A stretch of DNA of 64,000 nt from Platerodrilus igneus (GCA_036346225.1 JARFIW010001369.1:930001-994000); one strand, 5' to 3'; positions 21,480-34,180 are shown, numbered from the stretch's first letter. Program-made: numbers and translations. The notes: a model not told the origin generated them from the sequence alone.

Positions 21480-23300
21480 CAACAACAATCTATGAACACA
21501 AATTTACAAATCTCTCTAGAATCCTCTCCAGACACCGACTTCGACGTCACCTTCTTAGACTGTCTAGTGAACAAACTATATCCTAAATACAGAGCCAGGT
21601 CCCGAGTAAATAACCAACCTCATCCTACAAAAATCATGGCTCATCATCAAAGAACAACGCACCTTCTCTACCAGGAATGACTTCCTGTATATTCCTAATT
21701 CCTTTCAAATCCGCAAACATCACACTTATCCTGATAACTAGTAAGTGCTCCGATGATCTCAAATCATATAGACCAATTGCCCTCCTACCTTTCCTCGGTA
21801 AGCTATTAGAACAAGTAATCCTTTATAAACTAAATTCACACATTAACCAACATTCTCTCGCATCTCCCAATCAACACGGTTTCTGCCCAAGGCATAGCAC
21901 CGAACACACAATCTACTCCCTCATCACTATCACCAATCCTCTCCACACAAATATGTTATAGTCTTATTCCTAGATTTCCACTCAACCTTTGACGTCCTCC
22001 AATAGTCTAACCTCCTAAACCAACTCCAACTTGCGAATTTTCCTATTAAGTTCTTCCACATAAAAAAGACTTACCTAACATCTAGAACAGCTACACTTTC
22101 ACCCAACTTTTATTCCGTATCCAAATCTTTAACCCGAAGATGACCCCAAGGAACCCGCCTATTCCAACTCTCTGGAATTTATCCATCAACCCGCTCCTTG
22201 AACTAAACATTCCTAATATATCCATTTTGACATATGCTGATAGCATTGCTTTCCTAATCCATGGCAACTCCTGCGCATCCTTAGAATTCGCAGCTGCAAT
22301 TCGAACGAACGTTTTAATAAGCAACTGCTTTCCCTCACCAAGTCCAAGATGCTCCTCCCAAAGAATTGCAGAATCTCTAAGGTAGTTTCAAAGTCCACAT
22401 CCTGAACACCCCTCACTTTCTCCTCGTGACCACCGTACCTAGACCTCCATATTGACATCCGCCTCAAAAACAACGCACACCTAACTAAGCTTCGTATCAA
22501 AACAAAGGCTACCCTTGAAAATCTCCATCACTTACTTCTTAAATCAGTCCATCTTACTAATCCCACACGTAGGGTTACCCTTAATCAAATTATAATCTCC
22601 AAAATTCGTTACACCGTTGACTCCTGCTCCCCTCTAACTCCTTCCACTGCAAGACACAAGCTTAGCAGAATCGTTAGACGTTTTTTTCTGTATACTCACG
22701 AGCCTAGAGAACAGTTTTTACCGCAACAGTCTATATTGTACTAATCCTCAATTCCTGCGTTCATATCCGTAACGTTAAGAAATATCAAACTATCTCCCTG
22801 AACGACAGAACTTTACTTCTCGATGAATACCATACCCTGCCCTAGACTAAAATTAAATCCCTTATATATCGTTTCTTATTCCACTTCTGGCAAGAGCTCT
22901 GGAGCCTCTCCCACACTGACAGACTTGCCTATGGCATCTTCCCAAATGTCACAGAGATCCCTCCGCATAATCTTTTCTCTACCATCTACCATTCAATACC
23001 TCATCAGTCACGGTTCCTCCGCGACAAACATTATCAATTGCACTTAACTCCATCGTCACACTGTCCCTCCGAAAATCAATCCTTTGAAACACCTTTACAT
23101 CTTATTTACTCCTGCCCACTCACCACCACTATCCAATTCGTCCAATTCAACTATAAAATTACACTCAAGCTCGACCCGTACACTCGGTTACCAAATTTAC
23201 AGTTCCTCAACAATTGTAGAATGTACAACTAGGTAGGGTCTTTGGCCTGTAAATAGTTAAAAATAAAGAACGATTGATGATGATGATAATGACGGTTAGA
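21480..23300 (+). pseudogene. Jockey/CR1-type LINE, 5'-truncated and broken
   Basis: Plus-strand RT blocks: LKSYRPIALLPFLGKLLEQV (about 21745-21805), HGFCPRHSTEHTI (about 21880), then after a stop FLDFHSTFDVLQ (about 21968; the first catalytic Asp block is kept). SILTYADSIAFL follows (about 22224-22260), where the YADD pair has become YADS and the active site is lost. A C-terminal Cys/His block, HCPSENQSFETPLHLIYSCP, lies near 23058-23118. The 3' end is AATAAAGAACGATTG followed by a short GATGATGATAATGA tail at about 23275-23297. The endonuclease is missing. Codon use is C-rich in third positions, unlike the AT-rich surroundings. Confidence 0.78.
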
Positions 23301-26300
23301 AAAGACAAGTTAAAGGAAACCGAGTTCGCACTGTTATGCTCCAACTCATCAAGTCCGAAACGATTGTTTCTCGGATGGCTATGATTTTTACACGCGTCCA
23401 ACAGTAAGCATTTTAATATCGTAATTATTAATAATAAAAATCGGCCTACTCAATTCTAATGATATACATTGGAATATTCTAGAAGAATTTAAATCTGTAC
23501 GTTTGGTTTTTATCAATGCATTGTTTTATTAAACGTTATGTTGCGTGTTACATATAAATATGGATATCATGGTGTTGCAAAGCTTGCACAACCGTGGTCT
23601 TAAAATAATTTTGGTAACATAGATCCCTGGGCGAAAAAGGGCGCAGACTGCGGGGACTTCGGTGTCGAAGCTGATCATCGGGATAGCGTCCGGGGCACAA
23701 TAACAACGCTCAATAGGTATAGTGGTGCACTTAAATGAATAATTAATCGAACATACACCGTATAACAACAATTAATAATATCATTGGTTGGAATATAGTT
23801 CGCTAAGAGTATACAAATTTTATAGCACCCGCTATGTGAATCGAAACACTATTAAAATGTACAGTAACATTTTAATTACAATAACTTTTAGACTATTTCA
23901 AGTTCACTAACGTATCCATATGCCAGTGGAGAAAGTTCTCTTTCGATTAGCACTAAAACACACACACACACACACACGTGGTTATGGTTTGAGATAATAA
24001 CAAGGTTATAATTATATTTAATGGTTTTAGGAATTATTATTGCACGATGTTTATTTTACCACGAGAGAGTTGTTATTTATATATTTCCAGAAACGCATTT
24101 GCGAAAAGACAAAGCAGAAATTATTAGGAACACCGATCGCCCCGTTAGAAGTAAATCAGTAATCTTTAAAAGAGTAAATAGCAGAAACTGTAAATAACAG
24201 CGCAAAATCTTTACAGTGCACAACCAATTTTTATTTGGTATAACTGAAAGTTAATTATGTAAAGTTACGTTCTTAACATAATTAGAGAAACCCGCACCCT
24301 AACGAATAATAAGGGATTCTGTTACTGAGAGACTGGACGACTATTAAAGAAAGACTCGTTTGTTTCACATACAGACAGGTGAAAGCGGCCGATAACAACG
24401 CAGCATGTCATCAAGATTAATGATTTGTTTGTTAAATAGAATAGATATAGGATTTAATGATCGTATTAGAAAATCCAGCATTTTAGAAAGAAACTTTTGG
24501 GCTTTTAAAATATAAAATAATTTATATGAAACTCTAACAATCCCCCTAAGAAAATTCTGTAATGTAAAGTATTATTCATTGCTATACACAACTTTCTTAA
24601 ACTATTTCGAAAACCTAATAATGAGTAAAATCAAAGTTTACTAAAAACAGTAAAACTCGTCAACATATCAAATTTGTAACCCAGCATCTGCCATCCTATT
24701 CATCTAAAATCTGCAACTATCTTTTTGTGAAAATCTAAGTTGTATGCGATACATCACTCAAAGCAAAAGTGATATAATTTCCTACATTTCAGCTCGCACT
24801 GTATTGATCCATAATTCCTGGAAGCGTAGGAAAATTATACGAAGAGCTATAAAACGACGTATTCTTATAATAGTCCCTGGGGTTCCGAGAATGTATTAAA
24901 AGGAATGAACGAAACGTACAAATTTAAAAGGAATTATTTCCTTCAGCTTCCACGAAATTTAGTTACGTAGGTATCTTTTCAAAGAACGTATTCGTATCTA
25001 TCTTGTTATGATGTGAGGAAAATTAAGCTATTACCAGAAGTCAGTGTAGCCAAAAATTTTATTCAGGGCACGCTTGTTTATGTTGTCTGCATAGAAGAAC
25101 AGTTAAGTAAGGTGGTGAGAGCAAACATGCTCTCTGTGAACACCGCTCAAGTTCCCTTTATTAAGAAGATTTCGTTATTTTATAATTAACGAAATTTAAT
25201 TATTACGTGTCCCAATTTGACATCTCCCTCCTCTCCCATTAAATTGATCAGATTTATATCAATCTTAATTTATCTTTTTATCAGCCCCAAATTGTTGGGC
25301 TAGTGTTGGCGAAAAAGGATGGTTTCCTTATGTTGAAATAAGCCCACGGTGTTACTTGGATGGTAAATAGCTGTAGAAAAAGGAACCTCTAGCAAAGTAA
25401 ATCGGAAAACTATGATTATTAATTCAAGGGAGATCACGAGAGTGGGCGTAGGCCACATCCGTTTTACTTTGAACGACAAACAAAGGAGGGTGCCAAAGCG
25501 TTTATTGACTCCAATAAACTCATTACTAAGAGCCCTGGGAGAAACGCAGAAACCCCTGACCCCAAAAATTTTCAAACCGAAAAGTTATCACCAAAGCACG
25601 TGTAACTGTGAATCAACAAAAGCGTACCTAAATGGAAAACATTTTGATTGGTTATAACAAAAACCAACTTTAGTGGCCAACATATAACAGCATAATAAAA
25701 TTCAAAATCATAAAGCACTAGCATGAGACACTAGTCTCAGCACAACCGATTTCTGAAAATAATTCTTTTGTACACAAATTTACCACTTCAATTATTTATT
25801 CAAACTCTAATATACAACACTTCAGTTATAAAAGAGTAACTCATAATCTGAATTTTTGTTCACCTAAGACAAAATTAACTCCGCAGAAAATTAAATGTGG
25901 CAATATTCAAAATAAGTCTATTACCAAAATTAACTTTCTGACATGTATATAAAGCATAAACAATTTTGTAGCTTTGATATTCACAAAATAAATTAAATGA
26001 ATCTGACTTCTCTTCAATAAATAATTACAAAATCTTTTCATTTCATATCCTAACGAAGTATAACAAATCTTCAAGTGGCCAATAATTTGATCTGCAAAAT
26101 ATTTAAGTTTATAATTCACTAAGATCTATTCAGATCTGATTAGTCCACAACTTCCTTACTTTCATTAATCTCAAAATGTAAATCCTCTAAAATTTATCTC
26201 TACGGTTTAAAGCATTTATTAACAATTCAAATTTCAGTAAAAGCGAAGCAAGCTTTTCAAACTCCAGTATCATTCGTTGTTTACTTCAAACTTTGCATAA

Positions 26301-27194
26301 TAAAGAACTTTACTAATATACGTATTTTAAGTTATAATAGAACGTAAACAATTACTGTTAATTACAAAATGAGGAACCGAAAATCTTACCGTATGTGGGT
26401 AGAATATAGAAGTTTTCTGACTTACCCCATTGCTATCTAATTAATTCGTACAAACCAAAAGCGTAGACAAACAGCTGGACTGCTCTGATGTCAGAGTGTC
26501 GCGTGTTGATAGGAAACGGCGAGATCCAACTTGTTACCAAGCTAATAACAATATGTCTGCCTTCCACTTATATAAATTAAACCATGTATAAAATGAAAAT
26601 TTTCTTGAAATCCTCTACGTTCCATACAAATAACAACTAAAATTGCTAAGTATCTGGATCCTTGTGTAAAACAAAGCGTTTCTTCGCATTACACCATAAT
26701 CTAAACGTACCTCAAATATATAGAAAAATATTCTAATGATCTTTTTAAAGCGTGATCGTTACGCTGCGCATTGATGAAACTGCTTTCTTTAAGCCTTGAC
26801 TATATGACGGAGCAACCCAACTAAGACCACATCTGCATTGCGATTTGCCATTCCCATCTGGACAGCGATCTACGCATCTTAACGCCACCAGCAACTAAAC
26901 GATAATTCCCGGCTTCCCGCCTTAACAAACGAAACCCACTATTGGATTATCGCAACCCGGCGATTTTTACAACACCAACAAACACGAACGCTTGATTAGA
27001 GCAATTTATATACTGAACGTTTACGACACATTATACGGAGTCGTAATAATAAATAACTAACATATTTTATAATAATTCTGATGAGGTGTTAAATGTATAA
27101 TAAATGATCGCAAACATTTAGGAATTATGAAATTGGTAAAATAAAGCCATGGGAAAATATTCCTGCTTTATAGTGACAAATGCCAAGTTAAAAC
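23301..27194. other. AT-rich, no gene recognised; short (CA)n at 23959-23977
   Basis: Frames at 23529-23771 and 25300-25657 have no recognised domain. A CA dinucleotide run lies at 23959-23977. I see no other repeat that recurs in the window. Confidence 0.4.
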
Positions 27195-27270
27195 TTACTC
27201 AAAAAAATTTTCAAACTTTCCTGACTTTTCCAGGTTTTCCATACCCAAAACAAAAAATTTTCCAGGTATT
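27195..27270. repeat. Transposon-end fragment (CTGACTTTTCCAGG type)
   Basis: TTTCCTGACTTTTCCAGG then TTTTCCATACC repeats the terminal sequence at 38575-38674 (CCCGGACTTTTC, CCAGGTTTTCC). It is a short piece of the end of the same transposon family. Confidence 0.5.
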
Positions 27271-27840
27271 TTTTTAGTGATCGGTTGTGTCGCTCTAAAG
27301 CCATTTTATGCACACAAGAACTAATAGTAATAACCTATTACTTAAAGTGGATCCCAAACATAAAATAATATGGCTTACACATGTACACTATAACCTAAAC
27401 CATAACATATTTGTTGAAAATATTGAAGTTAAAGATTGCAGAGTATTTAAAAAAAAGATTTTTTTTATCGGAAAACAAATCATTTGCTGTAAATAGTATA
27501 GAATAGTACTAGCTTTACGTATTTGGATAAAAATAAGTAATTTCGTGTGTTTGAAACCCCAATACTAACTTTAATAGGTGTATTAAAAACTCGTTTTGAT
27601 GTTAAAAGCAAATATTTTGTATAAAATGGAACCTTTTTTGCATTAAAAAGTAATTAACGTTTAAATTAATTAGCCCGTGGATTACAGAAATTTATTTTAA
27701 ATAAAAAAATTTCTAGACTATTTATTCCAAGAAGCGGCTTGAGCATTGAAAAACCCCGTAAAATCCCTGGAATAACTGATCAAAATTATTTATTACCTTT
27801 CACATTCACTGTTGGAGAGAAGCGATACGCCACAATAATC

Positions 27841-27841
<1 letters not shown>
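27271..27841. other. No gene recognised
   Basis: AT-rich; the frame at 27308-27496 has no motif. Confidence 0.35.

Positions 27842-27876
<35 letters not shown>
27842..27876. repeat. (TA)n microsatellite, left boundary of copy 2
   Basis: The dinucleotide run ends at the same base of the adjoining repeat as in copy 1. Confidence 0.95.
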
Positions 27877-27878
<2 letters not shown>

Positions 27879-28780
27879 CTCATATTTAGACCAGGGTAGA
27901 AAATTAAATAAGCACATCAAATAATTTTAATCACCGTGTAGAAGCTTTGGGAAAAAGTACGCTTTATTAAAACCGTGAAGCATAAATAAATTCGGTCGTT
28001 TCAGTAAAAATAAGAGATTTAAATCATGTACAAGACGCTTTATATCAAAAGAAACAGTATTAAAAAGCTCTGCGTGTAATTTAATTATTCCTAATAAAGA
28101 AACAAATGGAAATTACGTGCAAAATTTATATTAATTAACCCTATTTTAAGTAACCGGTATTAAACAAAGTGTACAAATAATAATTAATATTTAATTTGTA
28201 TTCGCTAAAAATGAAAGGATAGAAGTCAATTTTAATTGGAGTTAATTAAACCATTATTAATAATAAGCATAAAAGTCTGTGAAAATCCAAGATTAAAATA
28301 CCACGGAATAAGTCTCTGAGAATTAATAGTATGTTTGAACACCTGCGTAGTTTAAAAAGCTCATTCGGCGAAAATTTTGTAGATAACAAATGGTTTCAAA
28401 GAATCTTGGAGAAACCATCGCATAATAGTTACGAGAAATGCTAAAGGTGGGATATTTCACACTCCACATGGACTAAAATAATCGATAATAAAGAATATCA
28501 ATTTGCATCAATAAGAACGGGTTAGATAGAGACAGATAATATGCACAAGACCGAGACACATATAGTAAAAGGCGTGAGTAGAGCAACGTCATGGGGTTGC
28601 GATTGGTTGAAAGTAAAAGGCAAAATTGAGAGGTAGAAATAACATTTCTGTATAAAATTTAATTAGGTATTCTCAGACGTTGCGTGCCGTGTGGAAATTT
28701 TCTGAGATTTAACTGGGGCGAGTACAAAATTCGTAAAAATCGCATGCCGAGCTACGGAATGGGAACATAGAATGACGAAA

Positions 28781-28838
28781 TTCTAGAAACTGGCCGTTTT
28801 GGGGAACAGACCGACAGACAGGCTAACCGCTATATATA
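28781..28838 (+). promoter_or_regulatory. Candidate promoter: TTCTAGAA and TATA box (copy 2)
   Basis: Same arrangement as at 12428-12484 in copy 1, including the CTCTCTTAGAT start-site region downstream. Confidence 0.5.
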
Positions 28839-30019
28839 CGGAGGTGAATATGAAGAAGCTCTCTTAGATCTTCGACTTGATTGAACGCGTTAAACAGTGC
28901 TTTTTAGTTTTCCGGTTTTAATATTAAATAATTTAAACAGTTTGCTCGAATATTATATGATTTAAAACAGCTTGTTCTTTACGTGCTACATTGAATGTAC
29001 GTTAGTGCACTTAGAAAAGAAGATACAAGGTAATAAAGTTTAGTATCACTGTACCAATTGGTAAAATTTACTATGACAAATAAATACACAAAAGTAGGCA
29101 GTTTTGGCGTATCTTGGTGAAAGAAGTATGAATTTCTTTGTTATTTTCGGGGTATTAATACTTAAATGGTGCATAAACGTGTCTGGATCCACGAAACAAG
29201 GGTCAGATATACACAGAGGAGTTCCGGAAAAGCCCTGAAACAACTTTAAATAAATGGTATGGAGAAAATTTTTAAAGCGTTGAGAATCAGAAGCCGTAAA
29301 TATAACCCAGTTGGAATGGTGTGATTAACAAAAGGGACGATGTACATTGAAGCTAAGAGTGCAAGTAACCTTCAGGTAAATTATACTATTTTGTTTGAAC
29401 TTTGAGATTTTGGTGTGTGTTGAATAACTTTCTAATTTGTTTATTTAAAATGGACAGTAGTGAAATTGTACTAACAATAATATTTTAATTTTAAGGTGAA
29501 ATTTGCTTGTTTAAGTAGAAAGGGGTATTTAGTATTGATGTTCTGGATTATGATAAAAATATGGGTATGTCTTTGAGCTCAATTAGACGAACCTGGTTAA
29601 TTAACGTAAAGGGTGGTAGATGCTCCTTTGTACTCTGCATATATTGTTATAGTAATTAGTAGGCATCCTACAAGGACTTTAATTCTGGATGCACATTAAA
29701 ATGATAATAAATTTAATTTTGAAATTTTCCGATATCAAAATTTATGCTGAATATTAATTTTGAAATTTTAATGTATTGTGAATATTGATGTAAATAGAGT
29801 TGACGTTGATGTTTGTGGTAGGAATGTGTTTGTTTTTTATGTATGAGGATGAAAGCTATCTAGAGGAGCAGCCGAGGCGATTAACAGAAGAAAGTCAATG
29901 GACCAACACAGTTAAAGTAATGAATAGCTTTTCGTAGGATTCACAGCATTCTGGACATCCAATTCGTAGGGGCTCGATTCGAAAAGCGGAGTACCCGGAT
30001 TTTGGTGGTAGCACAGCAA

Positions 30020-30048
30020 ATTTGACGCCCAATTCGTGAGGCTCGAAT
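30020..30048 (+). other. Primer-binding-site-like sequence (Lys-tRNA type)
   Basis: TTGACGCCCAATTCGTGAGG then CTCGAATC. The reverse complement matches the T-arm and acceptor end of Lys-tRNA (GTTCGAGCCCCACG, TTGGGCGCCA) with a two-base insertion and one change in the CCA. Copy 1 has a weaker version near 13590. Confidence 0.45.
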
Positions 30049-30071
30049 CTAATACATTGGTGGTATCACAG

Positions 30072-30073
<2 letters not shown>

Positions 30074-30117
<44 letters not shown>
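30074..30117. repeat. (TA)n microsatellite, right boundary of copy 2
   Basis: TA dinucleotides with one G interruption directly after CACAGCA. Confidence 0.95.
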
Positions 30118-31170
30118 TAGAGTAGGACAAACAGCGCGCGTCACTGGAACGAGATACGAACGCTAATGAGGATTTCCAAGAATATTACATAAGATATGCC
30201 TTTATTGTTTAGAATGAAATCGCGCAAATTCTACTAGGTTCAAGAAATTAGATAATTTGGATATATAAGGAAGCGTTTATTATTAAAAACAGGGAATCAT
30301 TCGATTTCTAAATTCGATCGCGAATTGTTATTTTGATTTAAGTCGCGAGCTGTTGCTTTGCGAAGATAATATTTAAAGTATGCAGTAAGTATACTGTAAT
30401 TTAATAATTACATTGTTACAATGAATATAGAAGTGATGTTTTAAATGCAAATTACATAAAATTTATTAATTACAATAAAGAGCAAAAATTCTTCAATATA
30501 ACGCTATTTTAAAAGTTTTATTAAATAATCCAAAGAAAGATTTAACCAAAAAAATGTTCTTTGGTAACTGCTGTTTGAAATGAGGATTTTAAATATGGAA
30601 ACTCTTGTAAGCTAATTTGTCATCAATTTAAAATACGAAGATATTTAATTACGAGGAGCGTTTTCTTTTAGATTTATTTTTAACTAATATTGGAGTATTT
30701 GTATTTAATTTAAGGTACTATAATAAGTGTTAATCATATAATATTCTTTTGTGAGAATTTTTACCAGGAAAGTTTGTGTTTAGAATTCGAAATACTCTGA
30801 CCTTTTAATAGACTATCTGTCAAGAATTTTTTCGCCAAACATACCTTACAAGCGTGGGAATATACAAAGTATAGTAAAATATCCATAAAAAAGAGGAAAT
30901 TTAATTCTGTAAATTTAAAATAAAGTAAGGAATGTTTTTTTATACTAAATACTTCTTAGAAATTATTTTATGTTTTAAAGAAACGATGTTGTAAATGTTC
31001 TATATGCTTTTGTATGAGAGAAAATATTTCATACTGTATAAGTGCTTTGTGATATTGCTGTATTTTATTTCATTTTGAAAACTCCATCAATTCCGTTGAG
31101 CTAGCCGGGTAAAGTTAGAAAGGAAGGTAAGTGAACAATTTCAAGTTTTACAAAATGCTGTATCTGTACC
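30118..31170. other. No gene recognised
   Basis: AT-rich; nothing recurrent or coding seen. Confidence 0.35.
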
Positions 31171-31342
31171 ACAGCACTCTCTCAGTGACGCTCTCAATGC
31201 GGCGTTGTCACAGCATTCTTTCAGCGGCGCTCCAACGCTAGGCCTTATTATATCACTCTTTTAGTGACACTCCAACGCGGGCCTTGTCACATCCGTCTTT
31301 TAGCGGCGACCCAACCTGTGGCACGATTAATCCGTCTGTAAG
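31171..31342 (+). repeat. Tandem repeat, 39/40-bp units
   Basis: Four units start at 31171, 31210, 31250 and 31289 (lengths 39, 40, 39, 40), with a partial fifth to 31342. Units 1 and 3 carry CAGTGAC or TAGTGAC; units 2 and 4 carry AGCGGCG. The alternation suggests a two-unit higher-order repeat. It is GC-richer than its flanks. Confidence 0.85.
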
Positions 31343-31538
31343 TTAGAGTTTCTTGTCTTGTAGTATTTGTTTTTGGAGTTGTTTATTTTTCTTTCTGTGA
31401 TATTTGATTAAGTTCCAGCATGACTGACAGAATGAAAGAAGTTCGTGGGCCTTCTGAACACATGATGAACTTGAAGCAGATATAACGTATGGAGAGAAGC
31501 AACTTATGCCTCTAACAAGTTTAAAACACAATGGATTT
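31343..31538 (-). pseudogene. Transposon-like ORF, C-terminal part (split by BEL/Pao)
   Basis: The minus strand continues, across the BEL/Pao insertion, the ORF at 38378-38075. Removing the element and one target duplication leaves the frame open, with the join reading VIERNPLCFKLVRGI. The downstream part reads ISCFSPYVISASSSSCVQK and ends at a stop near 31343. I associate this wording (SPLKY.LVR.LSCLDP) with a widespread uncharacterised transposon-derived protein family, possibly hAT-related, from memory only. Confidence 0.6.
31534..31538 (+). repeat. Target-site duplication GATTT, left (BEL/Pao)
   Basis: GATTT is repeated at 38075-38079. Five bases is the size usual for BEL/Pao integration. 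Confidence 0.93.
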
Positions 31539-31929
31539 TGTTTAGGCTTATTTACCCTATTTACACGTTTTACCTTAAGCTTATGGATATTAATTAATGT
31601 CGCTTATCCTTTAACCTAACAGTACTTCACCCCTTCCTATAATCCGGTTCTATCCACTACCTACCTACAAGAAAAGGGACTAAATGGTGAGAAAGGACAG
31701 AACTTTCAGTGCTTCGAAAGTCGTAGCAAGCGTCACATGTACGCAATATGTTGTCGTGGTTATTTTGCAGTAATTAGTGCCGTACAATCGGTTCGTGTGC
31801 TAATTAACATTACTACAGTCCGCAATCAATTAATAGTTTCGTTACATTGATCGACCAGCGTTGAATCAAGATCGCAGTCATTAAAGGTAGGTGAATTCCA
31901 TATCATTGGTTCATCCCTTTATCACTACA
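31539..31929 (+). repeat. BEL/Pao 5' LTR
   Basis: It opens TGTTTAGGC and closes CACTACA (TG...CA). It differs from the 3' LTR at only four places: two substitutions and two single-base deletions in the 3' copy. Both copies share all other 387 or so bases. It would carry the promoter and the polyadenylation site. Confidence 0.95.
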
Positions 31930-32513
31930 TTTTGGTTCCTTTCGACCGCATTAATTAATATTTGCATATAAAAATTGATTATCTAATCAAACAATTAGAG
32001 TAATCAGGCAGTTTTACACATTAATAGTAATTGCAGTTAGGCTTATTTCATAATATTTGTGCATGCCGTTGCATTTTAAAAGTTACTTCTTAAAATTTAA
32101 GTGCATTAAAAAGCAGTTAATTTAAATTAAGCGTATACAAATAGGAAAAACATCATTGCGATACCCTGTTCTAAGAACTTGCATTGTATACCTGAAGCTG
32201 CACTAATCTATTTTGGTGAGAGCTTAAAGAACCGTTATTCCTCGAGGTATCTTAAGGGTTGTGGTCAACACAAGTCTCATTTTAACGTTAAATTAAAGTG
32301 TCACTCAGGATTAGCTACATAATTGCTAGTTTCTGAAAATGGTAGAGTAGTTACATGTTCATCATTAGTTTGGGTTTACATCTTTAAGATTTGTTATTTT
32401 TGTGACAAGGGTACTCGTGTTTAGGGAATAGCTATTTTGTTCGAAATGACTCAGATGCTTATGGACCGTCTTATAGTAGATGGAAAAGGGTGTTTGGATA
32501 GAATAAAAAAAAT

Positions 32514-33350
32514 TTGTTTGAAAGTATTTCAAAGTTGGAATATAATCTTGAAAACCAAGCAATCGCTTCGATGATGGTACAGTCAGCTGTAGAGATAAAG
32601 GAAGAATTTGATGCATCCTACAAAAGGTGTGTGCTAGACGAGGATGATTCGGACAGTTTGAGTCAAATTACAGCAATCAGAATTGAATTGGATAAAACTT
32701 TAATATCAATTAAAGTTATTGGGGCAAAATTTGTTAGTTTGGTTGAAAGTAAGCAGGAAGCGAAACCGTTTTCTACAAGTAGATCGTCGTATGATACCGC
32801 TGGTATAGGTATCACCAGTAATTTAAAACTCCAAAGGTCGCAATTGGGAGCTTTTCTGGACGCATAGAGCATTGGGAATCGTTTCATAGTTTGTATAAAA
32901 ATCTCATTCATTTAAATACACAGTTATTACCAATCGAAAAGTTTTTATTTCTTACTGAAGCGTTGGATGTAGATTCCAGAAATTTAATTCGTCATCTACC
33001 AATAAATAATGACAATTATGAAATTGCATACTCCGTTATAGTACAACGCTATGACTCACGTCGTTTGATTGTCAATACATATTGGTCAGCTCTTGAAAAT
33101 TGTCCTAAGGTGAAAGCAAAATCACATACAGAACTTAGGGATTTGTTGAATTGTTTTACAGAGAATTTGTCAGGTTTACGTCAAATAAAAATTGATTTAC
33201 TTAATTTAATATTGTTTAATTTGTTGAGCAAAAGGTTGATGCTGACCTCTTAAAGGCATTCGAGGTTGAAAATAATGAAGAAATACCTACATACGAGCAA
33301 TTGAAATCATTTCTTGAAAAGAGTGTAAAGCTTTGGAAATTAGTAGTATG
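32514..33350 (+). pseudogene. BEL/Pao gag-like region, frame-broken
   Basis: The first frame (32514-32867) is acidic and helical, with an ELDKTLISIKVIGAKF segment. A shift near 32840 leads to IEHWESFHSLYKN-like sequence and then LDVDSRNLIRHLPINND, YEIAYSVIVQRYDSRRLI and YWSALENCPKV, the conserved capsid-like block of BEL/Pao gag. EIPTYEQLKSFLEKSVK follows near 33280-33330 after another shift. It would form the particle that packages the RNA. Breaks look like single-base indels rather than scattered stops. Confidence 0.85.
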
Positions 33351-33475
33351 ATTTCGTCCGAACCATCAAAGTCAAGTTCAAACACATTGAATACAAACAT
33401 TAAGGAAAAGCGTTTTCTTTTAATCCGAAGTCATATGTTAAAACCTCATTACTTACAACTTCAAACGCGGTAAAA

Positions 33476-33640
33476 TGTTTGGTTTGCAATGGTAATCATC
33501 AGATTTATCGTTGTCAAATTTTTTGGATAAGGTTCCTCAAGAAAGGTATAATACTGCAAAGGATAAAATTTGTGTATCAATTGTCTTCAAGATACACATA
33601 AAATTGCAACATGCCCTTCAAAATCGGTATGTAAAAATGT
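33476..33640 (+). pseudogene. BEL/Pao zinc-knuckle region
   Basis: CLVCNGNHQIYRC near 33478-33516 is a C-x2-C-x3-H-x4-C knuckle. After a frame change near 33560 a second Cys/His cluster (CINCLQDTHKIATC) follows. Such knuckles bind the element RNA at the end of gag. Confidence 0.75.
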
Positions 33641-33787
33641 CACAAAAGGGTCACAATACCCTCCTTCATTTTGAAAATTCTGCTTCTGTTGTTGAAACAA
33701 AACCTGCTGCTGCAGATGTTTGCAAATGTTGCCTCTACTTCAATTGTAGTACATTGTTCTCGTCGAAATTGTCAAGTACTTCTACAA

Positions 33788-34180
33788 TGTTATCAACAGT
33801 TCAAGTTTCTATTCGCAATGAATTTGGACAAGCGCAAATCGTAAGAGCATTATTGGATTGTGGAAGTATGGAATCTTTTATAACGGAAAAATGCCGTCAA
33901 CGGCTTGGATTAAATAAATCAAAGGTTGCATTAAAGGTAGAAGGGTTGGGGTTAGCGTCATCTCATATTACCGGAAAGGTAGTTTGTAAAATTAAACCCG
34001 TTGGACACACAATGCCAGAATATTCAGTTCAAGCATTTGTATTGCCAGAAATTTGTGGAAAGTTACCAACGGCTCCAATCTCTTCGAAAAATTGGATACA
34101 TATAAAGGTTTAGACTTAGCCGATCCCTCTTTTGATAAACCAGGTAATATAGACTTGTTGTTGGGAGCAGATATTTTGCC
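33788..34180 (+). pseudogene. BEL/Pao aspartic protease domain
   Basis: MLSTVQVSIRNEFGQAQIVR leads to ALLDCGSMESFITEKC, where D-C-G replaces the usual D-S-G or D-T-G active-site triad; the Asp is kept. GLGLASSHITGKV and FVLPEICGKLPT are further family blocks, then a shift near 34100 leads to DLLLGADILPALW. The protease would process gag-pol. Confidence 0.85.

Larger units (their letters stand above)
27877..30073 (+). mobile_element. Unknown LTR-like repeat bounded by (TA)n, copy 2
   Basis: Homologous to 11589-13660 throughout; it has about 90 bases near the left end that copy 1 lacks. TTCTAGAA lies at 28781-28788, TATATATA at 28831-28838, and a shared AATAAAG near 29034. The right end holds tandem units of about 55-70 bases. 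One carries GACGCCCAATTCGTGAGG then CTCGAATC, a close complement of the 3' end of Lys-tRNA, and each unit is followed by GGTGGTA and CACAGCA. There is no ORF with a recognisable product. The class remains open. Confidence 0.7.

Noticed and set aside
25300..25657. Possible gene from opposite ORFs of 91 and 81 codons
   Set aside because: The two frames overlap on opposite strands, neither has a recognisable motif, and no other copy occurs in the window.
31171..31342. CRISPR-like array of 39/40-bp units
   Set aside because: There are no unique spacers; whole units repeat with alternating variants, and the setting is animal nuclear DNA.
31930..31950. Definite tRNA primer site for the BEL/Pao element
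   Set aside because: TGGTTCCTTTCGACC is in the right place but does not clearly complement a tRNA 3' end that I can name, so no tRNA is assigned.
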